A DNA stretch of 64,000 nt, taken from the NCBI RefSeq assembly GCF_018070345.1, contig NZ_JAGPXX010000011.1, positions 62,001 to 126,000 on the forward strand, written 5' to 3'. A program made the translations under genes and the position numbers. This DNA is from Streptomyces sp. F63 (GTDB lineage Bacteria; Actinomycetota; Actinomycetes; Streptomycetales; Streptomycetaceae). Shown piece after piece: positions 1 to 7,602 of the stretch (the stretch's first letter is position 1; the number at the start of each line of letters is the position of its first letter). Below the pieces are notes generated by a model. The model searched no databases. It worked only from the letters and a program-made list of their open reading frames with translations, and was not told the origin of the DNA.

Positions 1-513
1 TCCGCCGGGGCTATGACGGACGGGCCGTCGAGACGCCCTGGCAGCGGCGGTACGTCCGGCGCTTCTCCGGCTGACCGGGCGCCCGCCCTCCCGGGCCGCC
101 CGCGCAGCCACGGATGTGCCCCGTCCGCTCCGTCCGCCTCCTCCGGCCGTGCGGGGGTTCCGTGTCCGCGCGGGCAGTGGCGGGGGCGGGGGAGCGGTGG
201 CGGACGGCCGGCACCCGTGGGAGACGCCGGCCGTCCGGACAGCCGCAGGGCAATCACCGTGTCCGGTGACATCACATCGGCCGGTGAGCCCCCGGCTTGC
301 CCGGGCGCCGGGCCGGGCCGGGCCGTGGGTGCCCGGGTGGCGCTCCCGGCTGCGTCCGCGGGTGGGCGGTGTGCCGGGGGCCCGGGGCCGGGAACCGGAA
401 CCGGAACCGTTGCGGGGCGGCCCGGCGAAGCTGCCCGGTGCCGCCGGGGTCCGTGCCGCGCGGTGCGCGCAGACGCGGGCGGGACGCCCCCCCCGCGGCT
501 GCGCGCCCGGGTG
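1..513. other. left-edge stretch without a recognisable gene
   Basis: This GC-rich stretch lies downstream of the MFS gene, which ends at 514 on the minus strand. The open frames crossing it are Arg/Pro/Gly-rich and carry no domain or convincing ribosome binding site. I read them as out-of-frame shadows. A 3' end of a gene lying mainly outside the window cannot be excluded in the first few bases. Confidence 0.5.
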
Positions 514-1899
514 TCAGCGCGGGGTCCCCCCGGGGCTGGGGGCGGTGGCGGGGGCGACGGGGGCGGGGGGCTCGTCGAGGGTGTTCGTCCGCGTCTCCCG
601 CGTCCGCCACACGGTGAGCGCGGTGATCGCCGCACCGCCGCACAGCAGCAGGGAGACCGGGGTGCTGTCGCCGCCGGACGAGGCGAGCAGGCTGCTGGCG
701 ATGAGGGGCGAGAAGCCCGCGCCGATCAGGGTCGCGCCCTGGTAGCCCAGGGAGGCGCCGGTGTAGCGGACGCGGGTGCCGAACATCTCGCTGAGCAGGG
801 CGCCCAGCGGTGCGTACATCAGGGACTGCGCGAGGCCGTGGCCGAGTACGAGGGCGAGGATCAGCAGGCCGGGGGAGCCGGAGTTCACCAGGGCGAGGAC
901 CGGGAACGCGAGCGCGGCGGAGGCGATGGCCCCGGCCAGGACCACGGGGCGGCGGCCGATCCGGTCGGAGAGGGCGGAGGCGGCCGGCAGCACGAGCAGG
1001 GCCGTGCACGAGGCGAGGGTGACGCCGGTGAGGACCTGCGGGCGGCTGTAGCCCTGGCCGACGGCGTAGGAGATCATGAAGCTGGCCAGCAACGACTGGG
1101 CGGTGAACGCGCCGATGCCGATGCCCGCGGCGCGCAGCACCGGAGCGGGGCGGCGGAGCACCTCCACGACCGGCGGCCGGGCGGCGGGCTGACCCTTCGT
1201 CCGGGCGAACAGCGGGCTCTCCGCGACCTTCAGGCGGACGAACAGGCCGACCGCCAGCAGGGCGATGCTGAGCAGGAACGGGACCCGCCAGCCCCACGAG
1301 CGGAAGTCGTCGTCGGGCAGCGCGGCGACCAGGGTGACCACGCCCGCCGAGAGGACGGAGCCGAGCGGGGCCCCGAGCTGGGTGGCGCTGGACCAGAGAC
1401 CGCGCCGGGCACGCTGGGTCCGCTCGGCGTGCTCGACGACCATCAGGGTCGCGCCGCCCCACTCCCCGCCGATGGCGAGGCCCTGGACCACGCGCAGGGC
1501 GACCAGCAGGACGGGCGCCCACACGCCGATCGCGCCATAGGTGGGCAGGACGCCGATGAGGAAGCTGGCGACGCCCATCAGGGTCATGGTCAGCAGCATC
1601 ATCGACTTGCGGCCCATCCGGTCGCCGAAGTGACCGAAGAGGATGCCGCCGAGCGGACGGGCCACATAGCCCGCGGCGAAGGTGCCGAAGGCCGCGATCG
1701 TGCCGACCGCGGGGTCGGCGCCGGGGAAGAACAGGCTGCCGAAGACCAGTGCGGCGACCGTTCCGTACACGAGGAAGTCGTAGAACTCGATGGCGGTGCC
1801 GAGCATGCTCGACAGGGCTACGCGGCGCAACTGCCGCTGGTCTTCGGAGGTCTGACGGGGGGTCCGGCGGGCGGGGGAAGGGGAGGAGGACGGCGGCAC
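514..1899 (-). CDS. MFS transporter, MHS (metabolite:H+ symporter) type, probable hydroxycinnamate importer
   Basis: This is a cytoplasmic-membrane secondary transporter of 461 aa with about 12 hydrophobic segments. The MHS-family loop between segments 2 and 3 is clear at about residues 80-97 (ARPLGGILFGHFGDRMGRK). I chose the GTG start at 1899 because AGGAGCT lies 5 nt upstream; an ATG at 1947 would add 16 poorly conserved residues. The gene follows the MarR regulator on the same strand after a 77-bp gap, and the divergent genes encode an aromatic side-chain pathway. Import of p-hydroxycinnamate (CouT/PhdT-like) is therefore the likely role. Substrate is inferred from context only; the family also moves dicarboxylates, shikimate and osmolytes. 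Confidence 0.85.
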   Translation of the reverse strand: MPPSSSPSPARRTPRQTSEDQRQLRRVALSSMLGTAIEFYDFLVYGTVAALVFGSLFFPGADPAVGTIAAFGTFAAGYVARPLGGILFGHFGDRMGRKSMMLLTMTLMGVASFLIGVLPTYGAIGVWAPVLLVALRVVQGLAIGGEWGGATLMVVEHAERTQRARRGLWSSATQLGAPLGSVLSAGVVTLVAALPDDDFRSWGWRVPFLLSIALLAVGLFVRLKVAESPLFARTKGQPAARPPVVEVLRRPAPVLRAAGIGIGAFTAQSLLASFMISYAVGQGYSRPQVLTGVTLASCTALLVLPAASALSDRIGRRPVVLAGAIASAALAFPVLALVNSGSPGLLILALVLGHGLAQSLMYAPLGALLSEMFGTRVRYTGASLGYQGATLIGAGFSPLIASSLLASSGGDSTPVSLLLCGGAAITALTVWRTRETRTNTLDEPPAPVAPATAPSPGGTPR

Positions 1900-1945
1900 G
1901 GTGAGCTCCTGGGGCTGGGGCCGGTGCCCGAGGAACCTAGGCAGC

Positions 1946-1963
1946 ATTTACATGCTAGTCAAT
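1946..1963 (-). promoter_or_regulatory. imperfect inverted repeat upstream of the MFS gene
   Basis: The 6-bp arms ATTTAC and GTCAAT (5 of 6 pairs match) are separated by 6 nt, just upstream of the preferred GTG start of the transporter. The right arm contains the same TTGAC half-site (reverse strand) as the operator at 2542-2551. It may be a second MarR site, but the spacing differs, so this is tentative. Confidence 0.3.
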
Positions 1964-1976
1964 CGTTTGCACAACA

Positions 1977-2402
1977 TCATTCGGGCCGATCCTCGGCCAG
2001 CCGCAGCAGCAGGCCGTGCAGCGTCTCCCGCTCCTCCGCGGTGAGCGGGGCCAGCAGATCGCCCGTCACCCGCCTGCTGGCCTCGTCGCTGTCGCGGAGG
2101 AAGGCGCGGCCCTCCTCGGTGAGCGCCACGACCCGGCTGCGCCGGTCCTCCGGGGACGGGCGGCGCTCCGCCAGGTCCAGCTTCTCCAGGTCGTCGACCA
2201 GTCCGACGATCGCGCTGGGGTCGTAGCCGAGACGGGTGCTCAGCTCCCGCTGGAGGGCTCCCTCGCAGGTGGCCAGGAAGCGCAGCAGCGCGTAGTGGCG
2301 CAGCCGCAGCCCCGATTCCTGGAGGGAGGCGTTGAACAGCCGGCCCGAGCGCAGGCCGAGGCGGTAGAGCAGATAGCCGGTGTCCGCGTGCAGTCCGCGC
2401 AT
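1977..2402 (-). CDS. MarR-family transcriptional regulator, probable CouR-like repressor
   Basis: This 141-aa protein has the winged helix-turn-helix of MarR repressors (about residues 45-95: LSTRLGYDPSAIVGLVDDLE followed by the wing SPEDRRSRVVALT). I chose the ATG at 2402 (MRGLHADT). The frame stays open to 2558, but that upstream start would put codons through the palindromic operator at 2542-2551 and adds a non-conserved tail. The gene is divergent from the SDR-led catabolic operon and precedes the MFS gene. In Rhodococcus and Corynebacterium clusters of this composition the MarR protein is relieved by a hydroxycinnamoyl-CoA; that ligand is an inference here. Confidence 0.85.
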   Translation of the reverse strand: MRGLHADTGYLLYRLGLRSGRLFNASLQESGLRLRHYALLRFLATCEGALQRELSTRLGYDPSAIVGLVDDLEKLDLAERRPSPEDRRSRVVALTEEGRAFLRDSDEASRRVTGDLLAPLTAEERETLHGLLLRLAEDRPE

Positions 2403-2541
2403 CCACGGTTCCTGCGCGTCGATCGGGGTGCCGGCGGATGTCTCGGCGGTGTGCGGCTGGCGGGTGATGGCGGACTCCCGGGTCGTGAAGCGTGCGGCGT
2501 ACGGGGGTAGTCTCGCGCACCCTGCCGAGCGGGAACAACTA

Positions 2542-2570
2542 TTGACGTCAACAATCATTGCTCTTAGCTT
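2542..2570 (+). promoter_or_regulatory. promoter with overlapping palindromic MarR operator
   Basis: The perfect 10-bp palindrome TTGACGTCAA (2542-2551) contains the -35-like TTGACG. After 17 nt comes a -10-like TAGCTT (2565-2570), about 57 bp before the SDR start. A repressor bound at the palindrome would cover the -35 box. Because the site is symmetric it may also control the divergent marR gene. Confidence 0.6.
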
Positions 2571-2626
2571 CGATTCCGCGGTCGCCGCGTCCCCGCGCTC
2601 CGCACCACTCCGGAAGGGATTCGCTT

Positions 2627-3544
2627 GTGCACACCATCGATCTGAGCGGCAAGGCCGCCGTCGTCACCGGCAGCGGCCGGGGCCTGGGCCTGGCCTACGC
2701 CCGGGCCCTGGCCGCCCACGGCGCGTCCGTGGTGGTCAACGACATCGACGAGGCCGTGGCCGAACAGGCCGTGAAGTCCATCACCGGGGCGGGCGGCACC
2801 GCCGTGGCCGAGGTCGCCGCCGTCGGCACGGCCGAGGCCGCCGACCGGCTCGTGAACCGCGCGGTCGCCGCCTTCGGCCGGCTGGACGTCCTCGTCACCA
2901 ACGCGGGCATCCTGCGCGACAAGGTGCTGTGGAAGATGACCGACGACGACTTCGACGCGGTGCTCACCACCCATCTGCGGGGCACCTTCACCTGCGCCCG
3001 GGCCGCCGCCGTCCGCATGCGCGAACAGGGCGGGGGCGGCACGCTGATCCTGGTCGGCTCCCCGGCCGGGCAGCGCGGCAACTTCGGGCAGACCAACTAC
3101 GCCGCAGCCAAGGCCGGCATCGCCGCCATGGCCCGCACCTGGTCCATGGAGCTGGCCCGCGCCGGCATCACCGTCAACGCGATCGTGCCCGTCGCGGCCA
3201 CGGCGATGACCGAGACCATCCCCGTTTTCGCCCCGTACATCGAGGCCATGAGGAACGGCGGGGCGCTGCCCGGCTTCCTGCGCAAGGGGGAAGGCTTCGG
3301 CACCCCCGAGGACTGCGCCGCCCTCGTCCCCTTCCTCGCCTCCGAGGCCGCCCGGGACGTGACCGGCCAGTGCATCGGCATCGGCGGCGACCGGGTGACG
3401 CTCTGGTCCCACCCCCGGGAGATCAGGGCCGCCTACGCCGAGGGCGGCTGGCGCCCCGAAGCGCTGGCCGAGGCCTGGCCCACGTCGGTCGGCGCCGAAC
3501 CCGAGACCGTCGGCATCCCCGCGCCCAGGATCCCGGAGGCGTGA
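2627..3544 (+). CDS. SDR-family dehydrogenase, probable beta-hydroxyacyl-CoA dehydrogenase (CouN-like)
   Basis: This 305-aa NAD(P)-dependent short-chain dehydrogenase starts at GTG 2627, 8 nt after GGAAGGGA. The Rossmann motif TGSGRGLG is near residue 14, an NAG follows, and the catalytic Ser (VGSPAGQRG) and YAAAK lie at about 145-168. A C-terminal extension of roughly 40 residues exceeds the usual 250-aa SDR core. It overlaps the next gene by one base (TGATG). In hydroxycinnamate clusters this enzyme oxidises the 3-hydroxyacyl-CoA made by the hydratase. The fold is certain; the substrate is inferred from the neighbours. Confidence 0.85.
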   Translation: MHTIDLSGKAAVVTGSGRGLGLAYARALAAHGASVVVNDIDEAVAEQAVKSITGAGGTAVAEVAAVGTAEAADRLVNRAVAAFGRLDVLVTNAGILRDKVLWKMTDDDFDAVLTTHLRGTFTCARAAAVRMREQGGGGTLILVGSPAGQRGNFGQTNYAAAKAGIAAMARTWSMELARAGITVNAIVPVAATAMTETIPVFAPYIEAMRNGGALPGFLRKGEGFGTPEDCAALVPFLASEAARDVTGQCIGIGGDRVTLWSHPREIRAAYAEGGWRPEALAEAWPTSVGAEPETVGIPAPRIPEA

Positions 3545-4419
3545 TGAACGTCGGAGAACTGCTCGCGATCGACGTCCACACGCACGCCGAGGTGTCGTCG
3601 AGGGGGCACGCGTCCCTGGACGAGGACCTGCACGACGCCTCCTCCGCCTACTTCAAGGTCGAGGGCAAGCGGAAGCCGACCCTGGAGGAGACGGCCGCGT
3701 ACTACCGCGAGCGGAGGATGGCCGCCGTGATCTTCACGGTGGACGCCGAGTCCGCCACCGGCACCGAGCCGGTCCCCAACGAGGAGGTCGCGGAGGCCGC
3801 CGCCGCCAACGCGGACGTGCTGATCCCCTTCGCCTCCATCGACCCCTTCCGCGGCAGGGCGGGCGTGCGGCGGGCCCGCCGCCTGGTGGAGGAGTACGGG
3901 GTGAAGGGCTTCAAGTTCCACCCGAGCATCCAGGGCTTCTTCCCCGACGACCGCGCGCTGGCCTACCCCTTGTACGAGGTCATCGAGGAGACGGGGACCA
4001 TAGCGCTGTTCCACACCGGCCAGACCGGCATCGGCGCCGGCGTGCCCGGCGGGGGCGGCATCCGCCTGAAGTACTCCAACCCGCTCCACGTGGACGACGT
4101 GGCCGCCGACTTCCCGCATCTGAAGATCATCCTGGCGCATCCGTCCTTCCCCTGGCAGGACGAGGCCCTCGCCGTCGCCACGCACAAACCCGGTGTGCAC
4201 ATCGACCTGTCCGGCTGGTCGCCCAAGTACTTCCCGCCGCAGCTCGTGCAGTACGCCAATACCCTGCTCAAGGACAAGGTCCTCTTCGGCTCCGACTTCC
4301 CCGTCCTCACCCCCGACCGCTGGCTCGCCGACTTCGGAAAGCTCGCGATCAAGGACGAGGTCAGGCCGAAGATCCTCAAGGAGAACGCCGCCCGCCTGCT
4401 CGGGCTCACCACACCGTGA
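3544..4419 (+). CDS. amidohydrolase-superfamily (amidohydrolase_2) enzyme, probable CouO-like beta-ketoacyl-CoA hydrolase
   Basis: This 291-aa TIM-barrel metal-dependent hydrolase has the metal-binding DVHTH motif at about residues 10-14, GFKFHP near 123, an H of ILAHPSFPW near 200, and the late Asp in FGSDFP near 252. It is translationally coupled to the SDR gene (TGATG at 3542-3546). Enzymes of this subfamily include ACMSD-like decarboxylases and hydrolases. In the Rhodococcus p-hydroxycinnamate pathway an amidohydrolase-family member cleaves the aryl beta-ketoacyl-CoA to 4-hydroxybenzoate. That assignment rests on the identical gene neighbourhood. Confidence 0.75.
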   Translation: MNVGELLAIDVHTHAEVSSRGHASLDEDLHDASSAYFKVEGKRKPTLEETAAYYRERRMAAVIFTVDAESATGTEPVPNEEVAEAAAANADVLIPFASIDPFRGRAGVRRARRLVEEYGVKGFKFHPSIQGFFPDDRALAYPLYEVIEETGTIALFHTGQTGIGAGVPGGGGIRLKYSNPLHVDDVAADFPHLKIILAHPSFPWQDEALAVATHKPGVHIDLSGWSPKYFPPQLVQYANTLLKDKVLFGSDFPVLTPDRWLADFGKLAIKDEVRPKILKENAARLLGLTTP

Positions 4420-4482
4420 AGGGGCGCCCCATGTGTTCTGCCGTGAGCCCTCCGCCGCGCGACGACGGACCAGGGAGGACCG

Positions 4483-6006
4483 ATGCGCAATGAGGGACTC
4501 GGGTCCTGGCCGGCCCGCCGGGCCCGCAAGACCCCGCACCGCACGGCGCTCGTCCACGGGGACAGCACCGTCACGTACGCGGAGCTGTCCTCCCGCGCCA
4601 CCCGCCTCGCCCACGCCCTGCGCGCCGGGGGCGTCCGGCGCGGCGACCGGATCGCCTACCTCGGCCCCAACCACCCCTCCTATCTGGAGACGCTGTTCGC
4701 CGCCGGACTCCTCGGCGCGGTCTTCGTCCCCCTCAACACGCGCCTCGCCGGCCCCGAGATCGCCTACCAGCTCGCCGACTCCGGCGCCACGGTGCTCGTC
4801 CACAGCCCGTCGTGTACCGGGCTGGTCGCGGAACTCCCCGGCCACACCGGGGTCCGGACCCGCGTCGAGGTCGGGCCGGAGTACGAGCGGACGCTGGCGG
4901 CCGGTTCCACCGAGCCCGTCGACGAGCCCGTCTCCCCGGACGACACCTGCCTGATCATGTACACCTCGGGAACGACGGGCCGGCCCAAGGGCGCGATGCT
5001 CACCCACGCCAACCTGACCTGGAACGCCGTCAACGTCCTCGTCGACCAGGACCTGATCGCGGACGAGCGCGCCCTCGTCGCCGCCCCGCTCTTCCACACG
5101 GCGGGGCTGAACATGCTGACGCTCCCGGTGTTCCTCAAGGGCGGCACCTGCGTCCTCACCGAGGCGTTCGACCCGGGCACCGCGCTGGACCTCATCGAAC
5201 GGCACGCGATCACCCTCATGTTCGGCGTGCCGGCCATGTTCGACCGGATGGCCCGGCACCCGGGGTGGGCCGACGCCGACCTCTCCAGCCTGCGCCTCCT
5301 CACCTGCGGCGGCTCCCCGGTGCCCACGTCGCTGATCAGCGTGTACCAGGAGCGCGGGCTCACCTTCCTCCAGGGCTACGGGATGACGGAGGCCGCCCCC
5401 GGCACCCTCTTCCTGGACGCCGAGCATGCCGTGAGCAAGGCCGGCTCGGCCGGTGTACCGCACTTCTTCAGCGACGTGCGGGTGGTCCGGCCCGGCTTCG
5501 CACCCGTCGACGTGGGCGAGACCGGGGAGATCGTCGTCCGGGGGCCCCACGTCATGCCCGGCTACTGGGGGCTGCCCGGGGAGACCGCCGCGGCCTTCTC
5601 GGACGGCTGGTTCCGCACCGGGGACGCCGCTCGCGTCGACGAGGACGGCTACGTCCACATCGTCGACCGCATCAAGGACATGATCATCTCGGGCGGGGAG
5701 AACGTGTACCCCGCCGAGATCGAGAACCTGCTGCTCGCCCACCCCGGCATCGCCGAGTGCGCGGTGATCGGCGTGCCCGACGAGACCTGGGGCGAGGTGC
5801 CGCGTGCGGTGGTCGTCCCGCGCGAGGGCGCCCGCCTCGACCCCGCGGAGGTGCTCGGCTCGCTGGCCGGCCGGCTGGCCCGGTACAAGACCCCCAGGTC
5901 CGTGGTGATCACGGACGAACTCCCGCGCACGGCTTCCGGAAAGCTCCTCAAGCCGCAGGTGCGCGCCCGTTTCGGCAACCAACCCGACCCCGAGGACACT
6001 CCATGA
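4483..6006 (+). CDS. class I adenylate-forming acyl-CoA synthetase, probable hydroxycinnamoyl-CoA ligase (CouL-like)
   Basis: This 507-aa ATP-dependent ligase would activate an aromatic or fatty carboxylate to its CoA thioester. The phosphate loop YTSGTTGRPKGAM is at about residue 160, YGMTEA near 300, GWFRTGD near 377, the hinge DRIKDMIISGGENVYPAEIE near 392, and the catalytic C-terminal lysine in PRTASGKLLK near 482. AGGGAGGA precedes the ATG by 3-4 nt. Its end overlaps the MaoC gene by four bases (ATGA). The substrate pocket cannot be read reliably by eye, so hydroxycinnamate specificity is inferred from the cluster. Confidence 0.85.
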   Translation: MRNEGLGSWPARRARKTPHRTALVHGDSTVTYAELSSRATRLAHALRAGGVRRGDRIAYLGPNHPSYLETLFAAGLLGAVFVPLNTRLAGPEIAYQLADSGATVLVHSPSCTGLVAELPGHTGVRTRVEVGPEYERTLAAGSTEPVDEPVSPDDTCLIMYTSGTTGRPKGAMLTHANLTWNAVNVLVDQDLIADERALVAAPLFHTAGLNMLTLPVFLKGGTCVLTEAFDPGTALDLIERHAITLMFGVPAMFDRMARHPGWADADLSSLRLLTCGGSPVPTSLISVYQERGLTFLQGYGMTEAAPGTLFLDAEHAVSKAGSAGVPHFFSDVRVVRPGFAPVDVGETGEIVVRGPHVMPGYWGLPGETAAAFSDGWFRTGDAARVDEDGYVHIVDRIKDMIISGGENVYPAEIENLLLAHPGIAECAVIGVPDETWGEVPRAVVVPREGARLDPAEVLGSLAGRLARYKTPRSVVITDELPRTASGKLLKPQVRARFGNQPDPEDTP

Positions 6007-6458
6007 GCATCACCGTCAACGGTCTCGGCGACCTGAGGAAGATGGCCGGCAGCGACCTGGGCACCAGTGCGTGGGTCGAGGTGACGCAGGAACGGATCAA
6101 CACCTTCGCCGACGCCACCGGCGACCACCAGTGGATCCACGTCGACCCGGAGAAGGCCAAGGACGGCCCCTTCGGCGCACCCATCGCGCACGGCTATCTG
6201 ACCCTCTCCCTCTTCATCCCGCTCTTCACCGAACTGCTCGACGTCCAGGGGGTGACGACCAAGGTCAATTACGGCCTCGACAAGGTGCGCTTCCCCTCCC
6301 CGGTGCGGGCGGGTTCGCGCATCCGGCTGGCCGGCCGCCTGGCGGACGTGGCGGACGTGCCGGGCGGGGTCCAGATCGCCGTCGAGGGCGTGATCGAGAT
6401 CGAGGGGGGCACGAAGCCGGCAGCGGTGCTGCGGAGCCTGTCGCGGTTCTACGCCTGA
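6003..6458 (+). CDS. MaoC-like hotdog-fold enoyl-CoA hydratase (CouM-like by position)
   Basis: This 151-aa protein has the hydratase-2 motif at about residues 36-53 (FADATGDHQWIHVDPEKA), with the catalytic Asp and His present, followed by PIAHGYLTLSL. The usual Asn of GDxNPxH is Gln here. It would hydrate an enoyl-CoA, the step between the ligase and the SDR. It overlaps the ligase (ATGA), so the four enzymes 2627-6458 probably form one transcript. Its 3' end overlaps the convergent PaaX gene by 10 bp. Confidence 0.85.
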   Translation: MSITVNGLGDLRKMAGSDLGTSAWVEVTQERINTFADATGDHQWIHVDPEKAKDGPFGAPIAHGYLTLSLFIPLFTELLDVQGVTTKVNYGLDKVRFPSPVRAGSRIRLAGRLADVADVPGGVQIAVEGVIEIEGGTKPAAVLRSLSRFYA

Positions 6459-7279
6459 GCGTTCCGTGCGGGGACGAGGTCGAGGAGATGGTCCGCGGCG
6501 GTGTTCGCGAGCGGGGCGAGCCGCTCGTGGACGGTGCGGAACGTCTTCTCGGCCGCGTCGGCGGGCCAGTCGTCCGGCAGGTGCACGACCGGCAGCCGCG
6601 GGTCCCGGCGAATGATCCGCAGCCACTCCGTCTGCAGCACCAGCCGTAGTGCGAGCGCCTCGTCGGCCTCGGGCAGCTCGGCCTCCCACTTCTCCCAGCG
6701 CCGTGCGAACGCCTCGTAGCGTGCCGCCAGTCCGGTCAGCTCCCAGGTCTCCTCGATCATCGCGCCGATGTCCGTGCCGGCGTCGGCGTGCGCGCGGAAG
6801 ACCTTCACATGTGCGGAGAGGCCCAGCTCCTCGACCAGGTCCGACACATCGACCTCGCCCGGGGCGATCCACAGCCCGTTGAACAGCGGGCCGAAGCCAC
6901 TCCAGGTCAGTTTCGACCGCAGGTCGTGCCGCTGGCGCTGCCAGGAGTCCGGCAGCGAGAAACCGAGCAGGGTCCAGGTGCCGTCCCACTGCCGGTTGAC
7001 CGCGCCCGTCTGCCAGATGCGCCGCTCGCCGTCGCGCAGCACGGTGGCCGAGTGCCCGGTCAGCCCGAAGTACATCCGGCGGCCCTCGCGCTGACGGCGC
7101 AGCAGTCCGCGGTTCACCATGCGCGTCAGGGTGGAGCGCGTGGCCTGTTCGCTGACGCCGGCCCGGGCGAAGACCTCGATGACGCTGCCGGAGTACACGC
7201 ACACGTCCCGCCCGAGCACTTGGTCGCCCAGGAACGTCAGCATCAGGGACTGCGGTCGCAGCGACTCTTCTCCGCTCAC
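6449..7279 (-). CDS. PaaX-family transcriptional regulator
   Basis: The protein is 276 aa from GTG 7279. The N-terminal winged helix (about residues 25-75, with ATRSTLTRMVNRGLLRRQREGRR) and the long ferredoxin-like/C-terminal region fit PaaX, the repressor of phenylacetate catabolism that senses phenylacetyl-CoA. Residues upstream of 7279 are Pro/Arg-rich and were dropped. No paa enzyme genes lie in the window; the nearest candidates for control are the converging cou-like operon and the lcp gene. The aryl-CoA ligand class would suit this neighbourhood. Confidence 0.8.
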   Translation of the reverse strand: MSGEESLRPQSLMLTFLGDQVLGRDVCVYSGSVIEVFARAGVSEQATRSTLTRMVNRGLLRRQREGRRMYFGLTGHSATVLRDGERRIWQTGAVNRQWDGTWTLLGFSLPDSWQRQRHDLRSKLTWSGFGPLFNGLWIAPGEVDVSDLVEELGLSAHVKVFRAHADAGTDIGAMIEETWELTGLAARYEAFARRWEKWEAELPEADEALALRLVLQTEWLRIIRRDPRLPVVHLPDDWPADAAEKTFRTVHERLAPLANTAADHLLDLVPARNAQA

Positions 7280-7602
7280 GCGTCCCACCGTACGCCTGCG
7301 CCGATCAGCGCGGCAGGCCCGGCCGCCGAGACCCGCGGGCCGGGCGGCCGTCCGCGACGCCGGCGAGGGCGGGGGGCGCGGGCCCGGGCGCCGTCGGACG
7401 TCGCGCCGGAGCGGAACGGGCGGGCCCCGGGCCGGCAGCGGCGACGAGCCTCGGCCGCCACCATTGCCGACCGCCACACACCTCGCTATGTTAATCGAAA
7501 ATCACATCTGTGCGGCGAGGCCCATCCCGTATTTGCCGTGCAACCAGCAAGGCTGGCAAGGCACCTGGAACCATCCGGCCCATCAGGGAAGCAGGTAAGT
7601 CA
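7280..7602. other. 323-bp intergenic region between paaX-like gene and lcp
   Basis: The left 180 bp is very GC-rich and shows nothing coding. The right part becomes AT-rich and holds the lcp promoter described separately. A small hairpin, CCAGC-AAG-GCTGG, lies at 7544-7556 in the leader. Transcripts start from both ends, since the genes are divergent. Confidence 0.5.
7464..7507 (+). promoter_or_regulatory. probable lcp promoter with candidate operator
   Basis: A -35-like TTGCCG (7464-7469), a 17-nt spacer and a -10-like TATGTT (7487-7492) lie upstream of lcp. An imperfect inverted repeat with arms ATGT (7488-7491) and ACAT (7504-7507) overlaps the -10 box and predicted start, so it is a plausible repressor site. 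The binding protein could be the tandem TetR or the PaaX regulator. Confidence 0.45.

Noticed and set aside
13..2226. A 737-codon plus-strand frame at the left edge
   Set aside because: It is antisense to the MFS and MarR genes, which show clear family motifs; the frame has none.
2403..2558. N-terminal extension of the MarR regulator to ATG 2558
   Set aside because: The extension would code across the palindromic operator and shows no family conservation; ATG 2402 gives the usual MarR length.
3433..5982. An 849-codon minus-strand frame
   Set aside because: It is a shadow of the amidohydrolase and acyl-CoA ligase genes, made of Gly/Val/Asp/Arg repeats.
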